A stretch of DNA of 64,000 nucleotides from JANSWP01 sp041941305 (GTDB taxonomy: Bacteria; Bacteroidota; Bacteroidia; Chitinophagales; Saprospiraceae): positions 186,001 to 250,000 of the forward strand of contig JBGTQJ010000007.1 of the NCBI GenBank assembly GCA_041941305.1. Reading direction: 5' to 3'. Both the position numbers and the translations under genes were made by a program. Positions 26,301 through 34,956 of the stretch are shown here, one piece after another. Each line of letters starts with the position of its first letter. Positions within the stretch are counted from its first letter, which is position 1. The notes below the pieces were generated by a model. That model was given only the letters and a program-made list of their open reading frames with translations, did not search any database and was not told the origin of the DNA.

Positions 26301-29300
26301 TTGGACAACTGCAGATGGCAATATCGTAAATGGAGACGCTACCTTAGTTCCAGAAGTAGATTCAGAGGGAACCTACAACTTATTGGTCACTAATACCGAG
26401 AATGGATGTACTGCCACGGCTTCAATTGAAATTACTCAAGATGACAACATTCCCATAGCTGAAGCACTTGTGACAGATCAATTGACCTGCGAAACCCTGG
26501 ATTTAACCATTGATGGCAGCAATTCTACACAAGGTAGTAATATCACTTTTGAATGGACGACAATGGATGGCAATTTTGAAAGTGGGCAAAATACCTTGAC
26601 TCCGTCTGTAAATGAACCGGGAACCTATACTTTAACCATTTTTGACAGTAATAATGATTGTGAAGCCAGTACCAGTGTAGTAGTTGTACAAGACATAGAA
26701 TTGCCAGATGTAGAGGCGGGAAACCCATTTACATTAACTTGCGATGATCCTCAATTCACATTAGACCCTACTGGAACATCTACTGGAAGTAATTTTGAGT
26801 TTGATTGGCAGACCCTGGATGGCAATTTTGTCAATCCACCAAACTCAATGACTCCGGAGGTAGATGCACCCGGCACCTATACTTTAACCATCACTAATAC
26901 AGAGAATGGTTGTGTGGCTTCTGATGAGGTTTTGATTTCAGAAGATATGGCAATGCCGCTTGCTGAAATTGAGACGCCCCAAGTACTCACATGCGCTGTA
27001 TTAACTACCCTTTTGGATGCTCAAAACTCTAGTCAGGGATCCGAATTTTCATATGTCTGGAACAGCCAAAACGGAAATATTCTTTCAGGGCAAAATTCAC
27101 TGACTCCCCAAATCGATGCACCCGGAATTTACAATTTGGAAATCACAAACAATTCAAATGGCTGTATCTCTTTAGAAAGCATAGAAGTTTTGCAAGATGT
27201 TGATTATCCTAACGTTGAGGCGGGAAATGGAGCAGAGATCAATTGTTATTTCCCTACCTTAAATCTAAGTGGAAGTGGTTCAACTGGAGCTGAGTTTTCC
27301 TATAGTTGGAATACTCAGGATGGCAATATTCTTTCAGGACAAAGTTCTTTAGTCCCCGAAATCGATGCACCTGGCATTTATGAGCTCACCATTTTGAATG
27401 CCGAAAATGATTGTGCTTCAACCGATTTGGTAGAAATTACTCAAAACATAGAAAATCCCTTGGCAGAAGCAGGTGATCCATTCATTTTGTCCTGTTCTAT
27501 TACATCCACTCAATTGGACGGAGCAGGCAGCGAGATTGGCAACGCGATAAGCTATTTATGGACTACACAAAACGGTAACATCCTCTCAGGGAACAATACC
27601 CTCGTACCAGAAATCAACGCTCCTGGTCTTTACACCCTGACAGTAACTAATACGGAAAACGGCTGTACGGAAAGTGATGATGTTCAAATTCAGCAAGATG
27701 CCAATGCCCCAACAGCCGACGCTGGTTCAGCCAGCCCCATTACTTGTGCTATAACTTCTATCTCTTTAAATGGAACCAACTCTAGTCAAGGCAATGATTT
27801 TGCATATAATTGGTCGACTCAAGATGGCAATATTCTTTCAGGACAAAATACTTTAATTCCAGAAGTGAATGCTCCTGGAACATACCTACTAACCGTTACA
27901 AATCTGGACAACAACTGTGAAACAATCGCATCGGTGATTGTAGATGAAGACACTGCCCTACCTTTCACAGAAGCTGGTGCAGATTCTGAATTGACTTGTA
28001 CTATTACAAGTTTGAGTTTGGATGCCACAGGTTCTGATCAGGGCAATCAATTTCAATATTCCTGGACAACGATTGATGGGAATATCCTTTCAGGGCAAAA
28101 TTCATTAACGCCTGAAGTAGATGCTCCTGGGACTTATGAGCTGAATATCTTAAACACCGAAAATGGTTGCGAATCAATCGATTTTGTGACGATTGGACAA
28201 AATGTTACGCCGCCAAATGCCGTTGCAGGGGTCGGAGGAGATTTGACTTGTATAGCTGATGAAGTGGTTATTTTTGGAACAGGTTCCAGCACTGGAAATG
28301 ATTTTAGCTATGAATGGAACACCTTTAACGGCAATATTTCCGGGAATATCAATGACCTTATGTCCAGTGCCAATCAACCCGGTATCTATGAAATTTTAGT
28401 TACGAACAATATCAATGGTTGCACGAGTACTGCTCAAATAGAAGTCCTTCAAAATATAAGTCCCCCTATTGCTTCTGCACAGGTAAATGATATTTTGACA
28501 TGTGTCATTCAAACCATTAATCTCGACGGTCAAAACTCCAGTCAGGGAGCTGACTTTCAATATAGTTGGACTACTGTAAATGGAAACATACTTTCAGGAA
28601 CCAATACTTTAAATCCACAAATTGATGAGCCAGGAACTTATCAACTAATGGTAACCAACCAAATTAATGGCTGTACTTCTACAGATGATATTTTGGTCGA
28701 TCAGGACATTAATCCGCCTATAGTTTTGATTGCCAACCCTGAAATCCTGACTTGTGTCATCACTGAAATTTCTTTAGATGCATCTAATTCAAGTCAAGGC
28801 ACTGATTTCCAATATACCTGGACCACTCAAAACGGAAACATTATTGCCGGTGGACAAACCTTAAACCCTGAAGTCAATAGCCCTGGCACCTATCTTCTTA
28901 CCATTCAAAACACCGAAAACGGATGCACCCAGTCTTCTCCAATTGGAGTCGTAGAAGATGTTGAGTTACCACTTGCCAATGCCGGAGATGATTTTGTACT
29001 CAATTGTTGGGAAGACATTCAGTTTTTGGATGGCTCTGCTTCTCAAGGCACCTCCAGTTTATCTTATGAATGGACGACTTCAGATGGTGCTTTGGAAAAT
29101 GGAATCAATACTCCAAACCCGGGAATCAGTGCTGGCGGCTCTTACCAAATCGTAGTCACAAATTCCGGAAATGGTTGTTCACACTCGGATTTTGTAATTG
29201 TTACAGAAGATTTTCCTTTTGCAACAACAGAAATTGCTCAACCGCTTTGTTTTGGCGATAAAGGGCATATTAACATTGCCAATGTCACAGGTGGAACGAG

Positions 29301-29988
29301 CCCCTATTTGTATTCTATTGATGGAGAAAATTTTGTCTCAGCATCTTTTTTTACAAATCTTGAAGCAGGCAATTACAATATCATCGTGCAAGATGTCAAT
29401 GGTTGCGAACATGCTGAAGCCCAAACCATTATACAACCTCAAAAAGTAGAAGTATTTGTAGAGCCAGAAGTGGAGGTAAGTTTAGGAGAAAGTTATCAAC
29501 TGGTAACTCAAACCAGTATTCCGACAACTCAAATCACCAATATACAATGGACACCAGCTGAAAGTTTGTCCTGTAATGATTGCTTAAATCCCATTGCGAC
29601 TCCTACTCAAACAACCCTATACAACGTCATCATTGAAAATGAACATGGTTGCAAAGACGAAGCGCCTGTCCTCATTCGTGTAAAAAAGGATGTGAACATA
29701 TACATTCCAAACGCCTTTAGTCCCAATGGTGATGGGCTCAATGATCAATTTTATATTTTCGCCAAAGCAGAAGGCATCTCAAAAATTAAATCCTTTCTGA
29801 TATTTGACAGGTGGGGTGAAACCATGTTTGAGTATTACGATTTTCAACCCAACGATCCTGCCTATGGCTGGGATGGAACCTTTAGAGGAGAATTGCTCAA
29901 TCCTGCAGTGTTTGTATACTTTGCCGAGGTGGAATTTATCGATGGAAGTATTGAGTTATTTGAAGGGGATGTAACAATCGCAAGGTAA
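23359..29988 (+). CDS. Giant T9SS-exported surface protein with 20 Ig-like repeats and a CHU_C tail
   Basis: The 2209-residue protein has a signal peptide (LFFIGCFLPIFQYAQ) and a PKD/Ig-like domain (about 22-95). A jelly-roll, carbohydrate-binding-like domain follows (about 98-255, NGNFESGNVGF to FALDDIGF). Then come 20 repeats of about 83 residues (about 265-1955), each with a Cys near its start (LxC) and another near its end (NGC), and the core YxWTTxDGNILSGxNTL. A SprB-like repeat (PLCFGDKGHINIANVTGGTSPY) and another Ig-like domain lead to a C-terminal CHU_C domain (FSPNGDGLNDQF, IFDRWGE, GWDGTFRGE). That tail marks T9SS type B export. The likely role is adhesion or gliding; no enzyme motif is seen. 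Confidence 0.93.
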   Translation: MKTRLFYLFFIGCFLPIFQYAQPCGITVNAGDDLAVCFPGGPIQLNGSVGGNVLTYSWSPAIGLSDPNILNPIATVTSTTTYTLTAGTFNPSVNLITNGNFESGNVGFTTDYTYSPNDLWPEGTYATLTNPNSAHPNFSPCGDHTTGSGTMMVVNGAANLQDVWCQTVAVTPNTNYAFSAWVASVNPSSPAQLQFSINGMLIGNVFNASPNTCVWQEFFATWNSGGASSALICIVNQNTAASGNDFALDDIGFSPLCEETDDVTIEVVQIFAVANPVVFIDCNENGGAGLQLDGTGSSTGTNITYNWTTFDGNILSGGNTLTPTVNAPGTYTLDVTFNDGFTNCSQQAIVQVVEDPNIPFANAASPFNIDCNNLTVTVLGTGSSEGTEYIYNWTATNGGNILTGETTLTPIVDAAGTYTILVTNTDNGCTAEASVTIVEDTQEPDAQANNPGNLDCLNTTLIVDGFGSSEGTEYDYQWSTNDGNILNGETSLEPEIDQPGTYTILVTNTDNGCTAEAQTTIDEDTAPPDVCISNPEELTCILSEIMLDGTCSNNFGNFTYQWTTSNGNIVSDENTLEPTVNASGTYTLTITNEGNGCTEESPIEVTENVDEPVVDIEIPEVLSCTVTNVVLDGTNSSNANNFTFQWNSSDGNIVSGENTLEPTVNAAGNYTLTITNQDNGCTAEESTEVMGDADLPIADAGTPINLDCLTLNIELDGENSSQGNNFTYQWTTSDGNIVNGEQTLSPEVNAGGTYFLVVTNTNNDCTATSAVTIPQDMDLPIADAGDSSIINCLNLTEILNGENSSQGNEFSYNWTTNDGNIVNGQNTLSPEVDSGGTYVLTITNQNNNCVSEDTVVIGQNLDMPLADAGNPAELNCLTDTLLLSGSNSSIGNEISYEWSTADGNILSGNDSLIVEIDAPGTYQLVVLNTLNGCVDTSEVSISQDIQVPIADAGQTFQLDCNMPVGVLDGESSSQGIEFEYIWTTADGNIVNGDATLVPEVDSEGTYNLLVTNTENGCTATASIEITQDDNIPIAEALVTDQLTCETLDLTIDGSNSTQGSNITFEWTTMDGNFESGQNTLTPSVNEPGTYTLTIFDSNNDCEASTSVVVVQDIELPDVEAGNPFTLTCDDPQFTLDPTGTSTGSNFEFDWQTLDGNFVNPPNSMTPEVDAPGTYTLTITNTENGCVASDEVLISEDMAMPLAEIETPQVLTCAVLTTLLDAQNSSQGSEFSYVWNSQNGNILSGQNSLTPQIDAPGIYNLEITNNSNGCISLESIEVLQDVDYPNVEAGNGAEINCYFPTLNLSGSGSTGAEFSYSWNTQDGNILSGQSSLVPEIDAPGIYELTILNAENDCASTDLVEITQNIENPLAEAGDPFILSCSITSTQLDGAGSEIGNAISYLWTTQNGNILSGNNTLVPEINAPGLYTLTVTNTENGCTESDDVQIQQDANAPTADAGSASPITCAITSISLNGTNSSQGNDFAYNWSTQDGNILSGQNTLIPEVNAPGTYLLTVTNLDNNCETIASVIVDEDTALPFTEAGADSELTCTITSLSLDATGSDQGNQFQYSWTTIDGNILSGQNSLTPEVDAPGTYELNILNTENGCESIDFVTIGQNVTPPNAVAGVGGDLTCIADEVVIFGTGSSTGNDFSYEWNTFNGNISGNINDLMSSANQPGIYEILVTNNINGCTSTAQIEVLQNISPPIASAQVNDILTCVIQTINLDGQNSSQGADFQYSWTTVNGNILSGTNTLNPQIDEPGTYQLMVTNQINGCTSTDDILVDQDINPPIVLIANPEILTCVITEISLDASNSSQGTDFQYTWTTQNGNIIAGGQTLNPEVNSPGTYLLTIQNTENGCTQSSPIGVVEDVELPLANAGDDFVLNCWEDIQFLDGSASQGTSSLSYEWTTSDGALENGINTPNPGISAGGSYQIVVTNSGNGCSHSDFVIVTEDFPFATTEIAQPLCFGDKGHINIANVTGGTSPYLYSIDGENFVSASFFTNLEAGNYNIIVQDVNGCEHAEAQTIIQPQKVEVFVEPEVEVSLGESYQLVTQTSIPTTQITNIQWTPAESLSCNDCLNPIATPTQTTLYNVIIENEHGCKDEAPVLIRVKKDVNIYIPNAFSPNGDGLNDQFYIFAKAEGISKIKSFLIFDRWGETMFEYYDFQPNDPAYGWDGTFRGELLNPAVFVYFAEVEFIDGSIELFEGDVTIAR
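24160..29215 (+). repeat. Twenty tandem ~250-bp coding repeats
   Basis: The repeats encode the Ig-like domains of the giant surface protein. Copies have diverged in protein sequence, but segments such as gatggcaatattctttcagg recur almost unchanged in neighbouring units (near 27320, 27820, 28070). That suggests recent duplication or gene conversion. The array is a likely site of copy-number change and of short-read misassembly. Confidence 0.9.
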
Positions 29989-30042
29989 AAATGTGGTAAG
30001 CTAAATGGCGAATCCTGTTCGGCGTAAATATTTTTAATCACA

Positions 30043-30077
30043 TTTGTTTTTAAACTCAAATTCCTCTCCTACCTTTG
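30043..30077 (+). promoter_or_regulatory. Promoter for pckA
   Basis: TTTG at 30043-30046 and TACCTTTG at 30070-30077, separated by 23 bp, match the Bacteroidota -33/-7 consensus. The predicted leader is about 60 nt. Confidence 0.55.
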
Positions 30078-30143
30078 CGCCCTTTTAAAAAGAAAATTCA
30101 ATTATCTGAAGTCCAAACTAAATAAATTACCACCGCAATCAAC

Positions 30144-31706
30144 ATGAAAAATCAAATATCGAATCTCCAGCCAGCAGCACTTGTCGAACAAGCAATCGTA
30201 AATGGTCAGGGAAAACTTAGTAGCTCCGGAGCTTTGGTCGTCCGAACCGGAAAGTTTACCGGACGTTCCCCAAAAGATCGTTTTATTGTCAAGGATGCCC
30301 GTACAAAGCATACCGTAGATTGGGGAGATATCAATATGCCAATAGATGTCAAAAGCTATCGAAAACTATATGACAAAATCATAGAGTATTCCAATTCGCT
30401 TGAAAAAGTATATGTAAGAGATGCTCATGCCTGTGCCAATCCAAATTATCGCCTCAATGTGAGAGTCTTCACTGAATATCCCTGGCAAAATTTGTTTGTG
30501 TACAATATGTTTTTACGCCCTACAGAAAAAGATTTGACGAGTTTTACGCCAGACTGGAGGGTATATGCATTCCCTGGTGTGGCGGCAAATCCAAAAGAAC
30601 ACCACACCCGCCAGGAAAATTTTTCAATTATCAACTTCACTGACAAAGTCATTATTATTGGAGGCACCGCATATACTGGAGAGATCAAAAAAGGAATTTT
30701 CTCTGCACTCAATTATTTATTACCCACCAATAATAATGTCCTTCCCATGCACTGCTCCGCGAATGTAGGCTCTGAAGGAGATACCGCCTTATTCTTTGGC
30801 TTATCAGGAACTGGAAAAACGACCCTTTCAAATGACCCGGAAAGAAGGTTAATTGGAGACGATGAGCATGGATGGTCCAAAGAATCTGTCTTCAACTTTG
30901 AAGGTGGTTGCTATGCCAAGACAATTGACTTGTCCCCTACAAAAGAACCTCAAATCTATAAAGCCATTAAATTTGGAGCCTTGTTGGAGAATGTTGGATT
31001 TGAGGAAGATGGTTGTACCGTGGATTATGAAAATGTAGAAGTTACCCAAAATACCCGTGTCAGTTACCCTATTTATCACATTGACAATATTATGTTTAAA
31101 TCGAGGGGTGACATTCCAGAAAATATCTTCTTCCTTACTTGTGATGCCTTTGGAATTTTACCTCCGATATCCCGATTGACTCCAGATCAAGCCATGTACC
31201 ATTTTATCAGTGGCTACACAGCCAAAATTGCCGGAACAGAAGAAGGCATTAATGAGCCAGAAGCTACCTTTTCTGCCTGCTTTGGAGCACCCTTCTTGCC
31301 TTTGAATCCTACCCAATATGCTGAACTCCTGGGCAAGAAACTAAAACAAGGTAGTCGTTCAGGAGATGGGGAAATCAACGTTTGGCTGGTCAATACCGGA
31401 TGGACTGGAGGACCTTATGGCGAAGGACATAGAATTGAGCTATCCTTCACAAGGGCAATGATTAAAGCTGCTTTGACCGGAGAATTGAACAAAGTAGATT
31501 ACCATACACACCCTGTATTTGGCTTGGCAATTCCTAAAAAATGCCCTGATGTCCCAAATGCCGTTTTAAATCCTCGAGATACCTGGCGAAATGAAGAAGA
31601 ATACGATAAAGTAGCAAAAGATTTGGCAGCACGGTTTAATAAAAATTTTAAAAAATACGCTTCAAAAGCAAGCCCAGAAATTATTACTGCGGGACCAAAA
31701 GGATGA
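30144..31706 (+). CDS. pckA: Phosphoenolpyruvate carboxykinase (ATP)
   Basis: The 520-residue enzyme converts oxaloacetate and ATP to phosphoenolpyruvate, CO2 and ADP, the entry step of gluconeogenesis. Motifs run in order: TGKFTGRSPKDRFIV (oxaloacetate-binding Arg), the P-loop GLSGTGKTTLS, the metal-binding LIGDDEHGW and the C-terminal NTGWTGGPYGEGHRI. These identify the ATP-type enzyme, not the GTP type. The length is a little under the family's usual 530-540. It stands alone with its own promoter and a terminator 10 bp after the stop. Confidence 0.96.
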   Translation: MKNQISNLQPAALVEQAIVNGQGKLSSSGALVVRTGKFTGRSPKDRFIVKDARTKHTVDWGDINMPIDVKSYRKLYDKIIEYSNSLEKVYVRDAHACANPNYRLNVRVFTEYPWQNLFVYNMFLRPTEKDLTSFTPDWRVYAFPGVAANPKEHHTRQENFSIINFTDKVIIIGGTAYTGEIKKGIFSALNYLLPTNNNVLPMHCSANVGSEGDTALFFGLSGTGKTTLSNDPERRLIGDDEHGWSKESVFNFEGGCYAKTIDLSPTKEPQIYKAIKFGALLENVGFEEDGCTVDYENVEVTQNTRVSYPIYHIDNIMFKSRGDIPENIFFLTCDAFGILPPISRLTPDQAMYHFISGYTAKIAGTEEGINEPEATFSACFGAPFLPLNPTQYAELLGKKLKQGSRSGDGEINVWLVNTGWTGGPYGEGHRIELSFTRAMIKAALTGELNKVDYHTHPVFGLAIPKKCPDVPNAVLNPRDTWRNEEEYDKVAKDLAARFNKNFKKYASKASPEIITAGPKG

Positions 31707-31715
31707 GGAAATTAA

Positions 31716-31748
31716 AAAAAGAGGCAAATAGAAATTTGCCTCTTCAAA
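31716..31748. terminator. Bidirectional terminator between pckA and the convergent gene
   Basis: An 11-bp stem, aagaggcaaat / atttgcctctt, with a 4-nt loop is flanked by A-rich sequence on the left and TCAAAAA on the right. It can serve pckA and the gene that ends at 31790. Confidence 0.75.
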
Positions 31749-31789
31749 AATGTATAAAACGAAAAACCAACTTTTTGGGGATATTCTTA

Positions 31790-32386
31790 TTATCGAATTT
31801 CAATGGTGTGATCAAAAGCAAAATCGTCAATCTTTACCCAAAAAGTGTAGTAACCGGTTTTCAGTCGGGTAACATCGTATCGTTTTTGCAAGCTGCCTTT
31901 TCCGGAAATCGTCTCACTTAACAACTCTTCTCCATAATTATTCTCCAGAACCAATTTGACAACGTTTCCATCCGAATTTAGCATCGTCATATCTACGTAA
32001 TCTCCATCAAAATTGTAATGTGGTTTGTAGATGACTTTTAGCAAAGTTTGATCTATATCCAATTTATTCTTTTTAATAGTAATTGGCTGAATTCGAAGCA
32101 TTTGCTCATTCTCAATCAATAAAAAATAGGCACCTTCAGATACATTTTCGAGATTGTACTTTCGTGCAAAATTGCTCGTTTTTTTTACATCTTCTTCAAA
32201 AATCAATTGACCATCAGTGCCTTTTAACCTAATTTCAAAATCAGTTAAACCGGCAGATTCATGAAATAGAACAAAGGCTTTACCATAGCTCGCCTTGATA
32301 GCAAAACCTGGATTCGTTCCCGTATTTGCTATAGCCATGTTTACAAAAAATAACATAATCAGAAAACCCTTAAGCAATCGTTTCAT
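31790..32386 (-). CDS. Secreted protein of unknown function with beta-sandwich repeats
   Basis: The 198-residue protein has a signal peptide (FLIMLFFVNMAIA). The mature part is predicted to be beta-rich, with two similar halves. Each half contains a segment like those in T9SS-tail folds (YNLENVSEGAYFLLIEN and YDVTRLKTGYYTFWVKI), in which a backbone LxxGxYxLxI closes the sandwich. It is too short to be a cargo protein plus tail. I do not recognise a named family. A role in the envelope is inferred from the signal peptide only. Confidence 0.75.
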   Translation of the reverse strand: MKRLLKGFLIMLFFVNMAIANTGTNPGFAIKASYGKAFVLFHESAGLTDFEIRLKGTDGQLIFEEDVKKTSNFARKYNLENVSEGAYFLLIENEQMLRIQPITIKKNKLDIDQTLLKVIYKPHYNFDGDYVDMTMLNSDGNVVKLVLENNYGEELLSETISGKGSLQKRYDVTRLKTGYYTFWVKIDDFAFDHTIEIR

Positions 32387-32777
32387 AATGACAGTTTTTA
32401 AGGTGATTAATTCAAGTTGCCTTAATTAATAAAACAGCATGAATACATTGTGTAATGAATCAATGTTCTTTTAACTCTTTTTACTTAATTCATTAAAAAA
32501 GCGTCTTTAACAGTGTGGTAATCAACCACCAATATTTGGTTGAAATAAGCTTTAGAATTAATCAAAACATTCAATTCAAGACTTTTATCAAAATTTGATG
32601 CTGCAAAATTATGAGGAGATGGAAAGATGAACTACCCCTGGATTAGCCAATTTCAATGGAATTTTAACCAAATAACCAATCCAATATCAAGATTAGGTTA
32701 ATTTAGCACATAAAATGGTTAAAATAAGAAGGGTTTTCTCCTTCAGTCCATTTTAGATTTGTTGAAAAATCAGGTCC
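32387..32777. other. 391-bp divergent intergenic region
   Basis: The region separates the secreted protein gene (minus) from the AraC gene (plus). It is AT-rich and holds a short inverted repeat tcaacc-N10-ggttga at 32522-32543, which could be a regulator site. No open frame, RNA structure or repeat family stands out. Confidence 0.4.
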
Positions 32778-33653
32778 ATGGTTATAAAAAACCCATCTTT
32801 AGAAAAGATTAGTCCAGAGTTTGGAAGTTCAATTGCTGTAAAACAGTATTCCGACCCCAATCCCAATTTGAAAAATCCTTTTTGGCATTTTCATCCAGAA
32901 TTAGAATTGGTATATGTAAAAGGAGGAAGTGGTAAAAGACATATTGGAAATCACATTTCTTATTATAAAAATGGTGGCTTGATATTTATTGGCTCCAATT
33001 TACCCCATTATGGATTCACAGACAGATTGACAGGCAACGATTCAGAAACAGTCATTCAATTAGGTGAAAATTTTCTAGGGGAGGCCTTTTTTACTATTCC
33101 CGAGATGGAACCAATTCGACAATTATTCGAAAGAGCCAAAGTCGGTATTACGTTTTTGGGAGAAACTAAGCTGAATATTGGGGAACGAATTGAGCAGTTA
33201 CCTAAATTAAACAACTTTGATAGACTATTAGAGCTGCTTCAGATTTTACAATCCCTCGCACTGACCAAAGAATACAGATTGCTCAATGCCGATGGATTCA
33301 AGCTGGAAGTAGAACATCAGGACAATGACAGAATAAACATCATTTACGACTATGTAAGAGAAAATTTTCAAGGCCCTATCCGACTTTCGGAAATTGCTGC
33401 GGAAGTGGCTTTAACGGTTCCAGGATTTTGTCGCTATTTCAAAAAGATTTCAGGAAAAACTTTTACCAAGTTTGTAAACGAGTTTCGAGTCGTACATGCC
33501 ACCAAGCTGCTCTCAGAAGAAACCACCTCCATCACCGAAATCTGCTTCGAAAGTGGCTTCAACAATTTCTCTCATTTCAATAAAGTATTTAAAGAGGTGA
33601 CCAAAAAAAGTCCCTCCGCTTATAGAAAGGAGATAACGCAAGTCATCAGCTAA
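32778..33653 (+). CDS. AraC family regulator with cupin sensor domain
   Basis: The 291-residue protein has an N-terminal AraC-binding cupin domain (about 20-120: FWHFHPELELVYVKGGSG, then GGLIFIGSNLPH). Two helix-turn-helix motifs follow at about 190-288 (IRLSEIAAEVALTVPGFCRYFKK and ITEICFESGFNNFSHFNKVFKE). The His-bearing HFHPE pattern suits small-molecule or sugar sensing. Related Bacteroidota proteins control sugar catabolism; the target here cannot be inferred, since neither neighbour is a catabolic gene. Confidence 0.9.
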   Translation: MVIKNPSLEKISPEFGSSIAVKQYSDPNPNLKNPFWHFHPELELVYVKGGSGKRHIGNHISYYKNGGLIFIGSNLPHYGFTDRLTGNDSETVIQLGENFLGEAFFTIPEMEPIRQLFERAKVGITFLGETKLNIGERIEQLPKLNNFDRLLELLQILQSLALTKEYRLLNADGFKLEVEHQDNDRINIIYDYVRENFQGPIRLSEIAAEVALTVPGFCRYFKKISGKTFTKFVNEFRVVHATKLLSEETTSITEICFESGFNNFSHFNKVFKEVTKKSPSAYRKEITQVIS

Positions 33654-33830
33654 TCGGGTTGACCAAGAATATGGCAATGTAATCGCCCAATTTATTGGGC
33701 TGATTGAGAATCAAAGACTTGTGAGAAAAGAGCAAAAGGGAAAAGAAAAAGGAGTGATGCTTCAATGACAATTCGCTTCATGAGAAAGATTTTATTTGAA
33801 GAAGTTTCACAGGAGCATCACTTGAAATGA

Positions 33831-34811
33831 TCAATTCCCAAACCCAGAACTATTGAATTTTTCTACGATTTGGGAATCGCCATCGCGATTGGTATTTCCG
33901 TCGATTTCAACAATTAATTCATTTTCATAAGGAGATGGGTCCGTAATTGGACTTTGATAATACATATAATAGATGCTGCCAGAAAGGTTTTCTATTTCGG
34001 TTTGAATGTTTAAAAACATATTCTCTACGGCGCTGATATCTTCAGCTTTATTGTAACGATCAGAGGTACCTGCCAAAGACTTCAAAGCACTTTCATCCAA
34101 ATCCGAGCTACTCAAAGCCGCGACGTATACTTTTTTGTTTCCTAAGGCAGATTTGGCATCGCTAAGTGTGATAGCCGGAGTGGCATTGTGCCGACCATCC
34201 GTAAAAATCACCAGGCTACCGTCAACGATGTTTTCTATAGAATATTCATCTTCCCAGAGATCAGCAACATCAATAATGGCACCGTATAGGTTGGTAGAAT
34301 TCACCAAATTTGTTTCGGGAATAGTATTAATGGCATTGATTAGCTCATTTTTATTAGTGGTGAAATCTTTTAACAAATAAGTGTCTTTGTCGAATAAATA
34401 AATTGCCATTTCCTGTTCATTCATTTTTTGATCGACCAGAGAAATAGCGGCAGTTTTGATTTGATCTATTAAGCCTTCTACACTTTTAGTAATATCTAAC
34501 AATAAAACGGTCCTCAATGAATATGGAATCCTGCCTTGATCAATTTTCAATGAAGCTTCTGAATCAATTCTTCCACCATTTTCGCGAACGATAAAATCAT
34601 CAACCGTCAAATTAGCAACACCCTTGTGATAATAATCAGTGACTTGAAAAAGTATTTGAACCTCTCGATTGTTGGGTTCTACCCCCACTTCATATGCTTC
34701 CAATCGGTAAAAATTGTCTTTATCTATTGGACGGACATTGTCTTTACCGCAACTGGTGAAAAATAAAATTCCTACAAGAACGATTTTTGAAAAAAGGTGG
34801 ATTGTTTTCAT
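33831..34811 (-). CDS. VWA-domain lipoprotein
   Basis: The 326-residue protein carries a lipoprotein signal (VLVGILFFTSC, lipid on Cys21). A short beta domain (about 35-95) precedes a von Willebrand factor A domain at about 105-285. The MIDAS-like motif is LLDITKSVEG, with further acidic residues in VIFTDGRHNATP. The MIDAS DxSxS is changed to DITKS, which keeps the metal-ligand positions. It likely mediates protein binding at the envelope. It is followed by a convergent AraC gene and preceded by a divergent, 5'-damaged gene. Confidence 0.85.
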   Translation of the reverse strand: MKTIHLFSKIVLVGILFFTSCGKDNVRPIDKDNFYRLEAYEVGVEPNNREVQILFQVTDYYHKGVANLTVDDFIVRENGGRIDSEASLKIDQGRIPYSLRTVLLLDITKSVEGLIDQIKTAAISLVDQKMNEQEMAIYLFDKDTYLLKDFTTNKNELINAINTIPETNLVNSTNLYGAIIDVADLWEDEYSIENIVDGSLVIFTDGRHNATPAITLSDAKSALGNKKVYVAALSSSDLDESALKSLAGTSDRYNKAEDISAVENMFLNIQTEIENLSGSIYYMYYQSPITDPSPYENELIVEIDGNTNRDGDSQIVEKFNSSGFGN

Positions 34812-34956
34812 GTCGAAAATATTTTTATTAGTCGGGAGTTAGGAGTTAAGGAACCTTCATAAATCTGTGCCTAAACGAATGGGTAACCACCTTTTAGTAT
34901 AGCTTTTTAGTTTTTAAGAAGAAGTCAATGAAAATTGGTTAAGCCATAAAATTGCA

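Noticed and set aside
31703..31921. A 72-codon frame on the plus strand after pckA
   Set aside because: It overlaps a terminator and the antisense of a secreted protein gene, and has no family features.
33685..33700. A terminator gcccaat-tt-attgggc after the AraC gene
   Set aside because: A short stem with a 2-nt loop and no T-run; kept out of the feature list.
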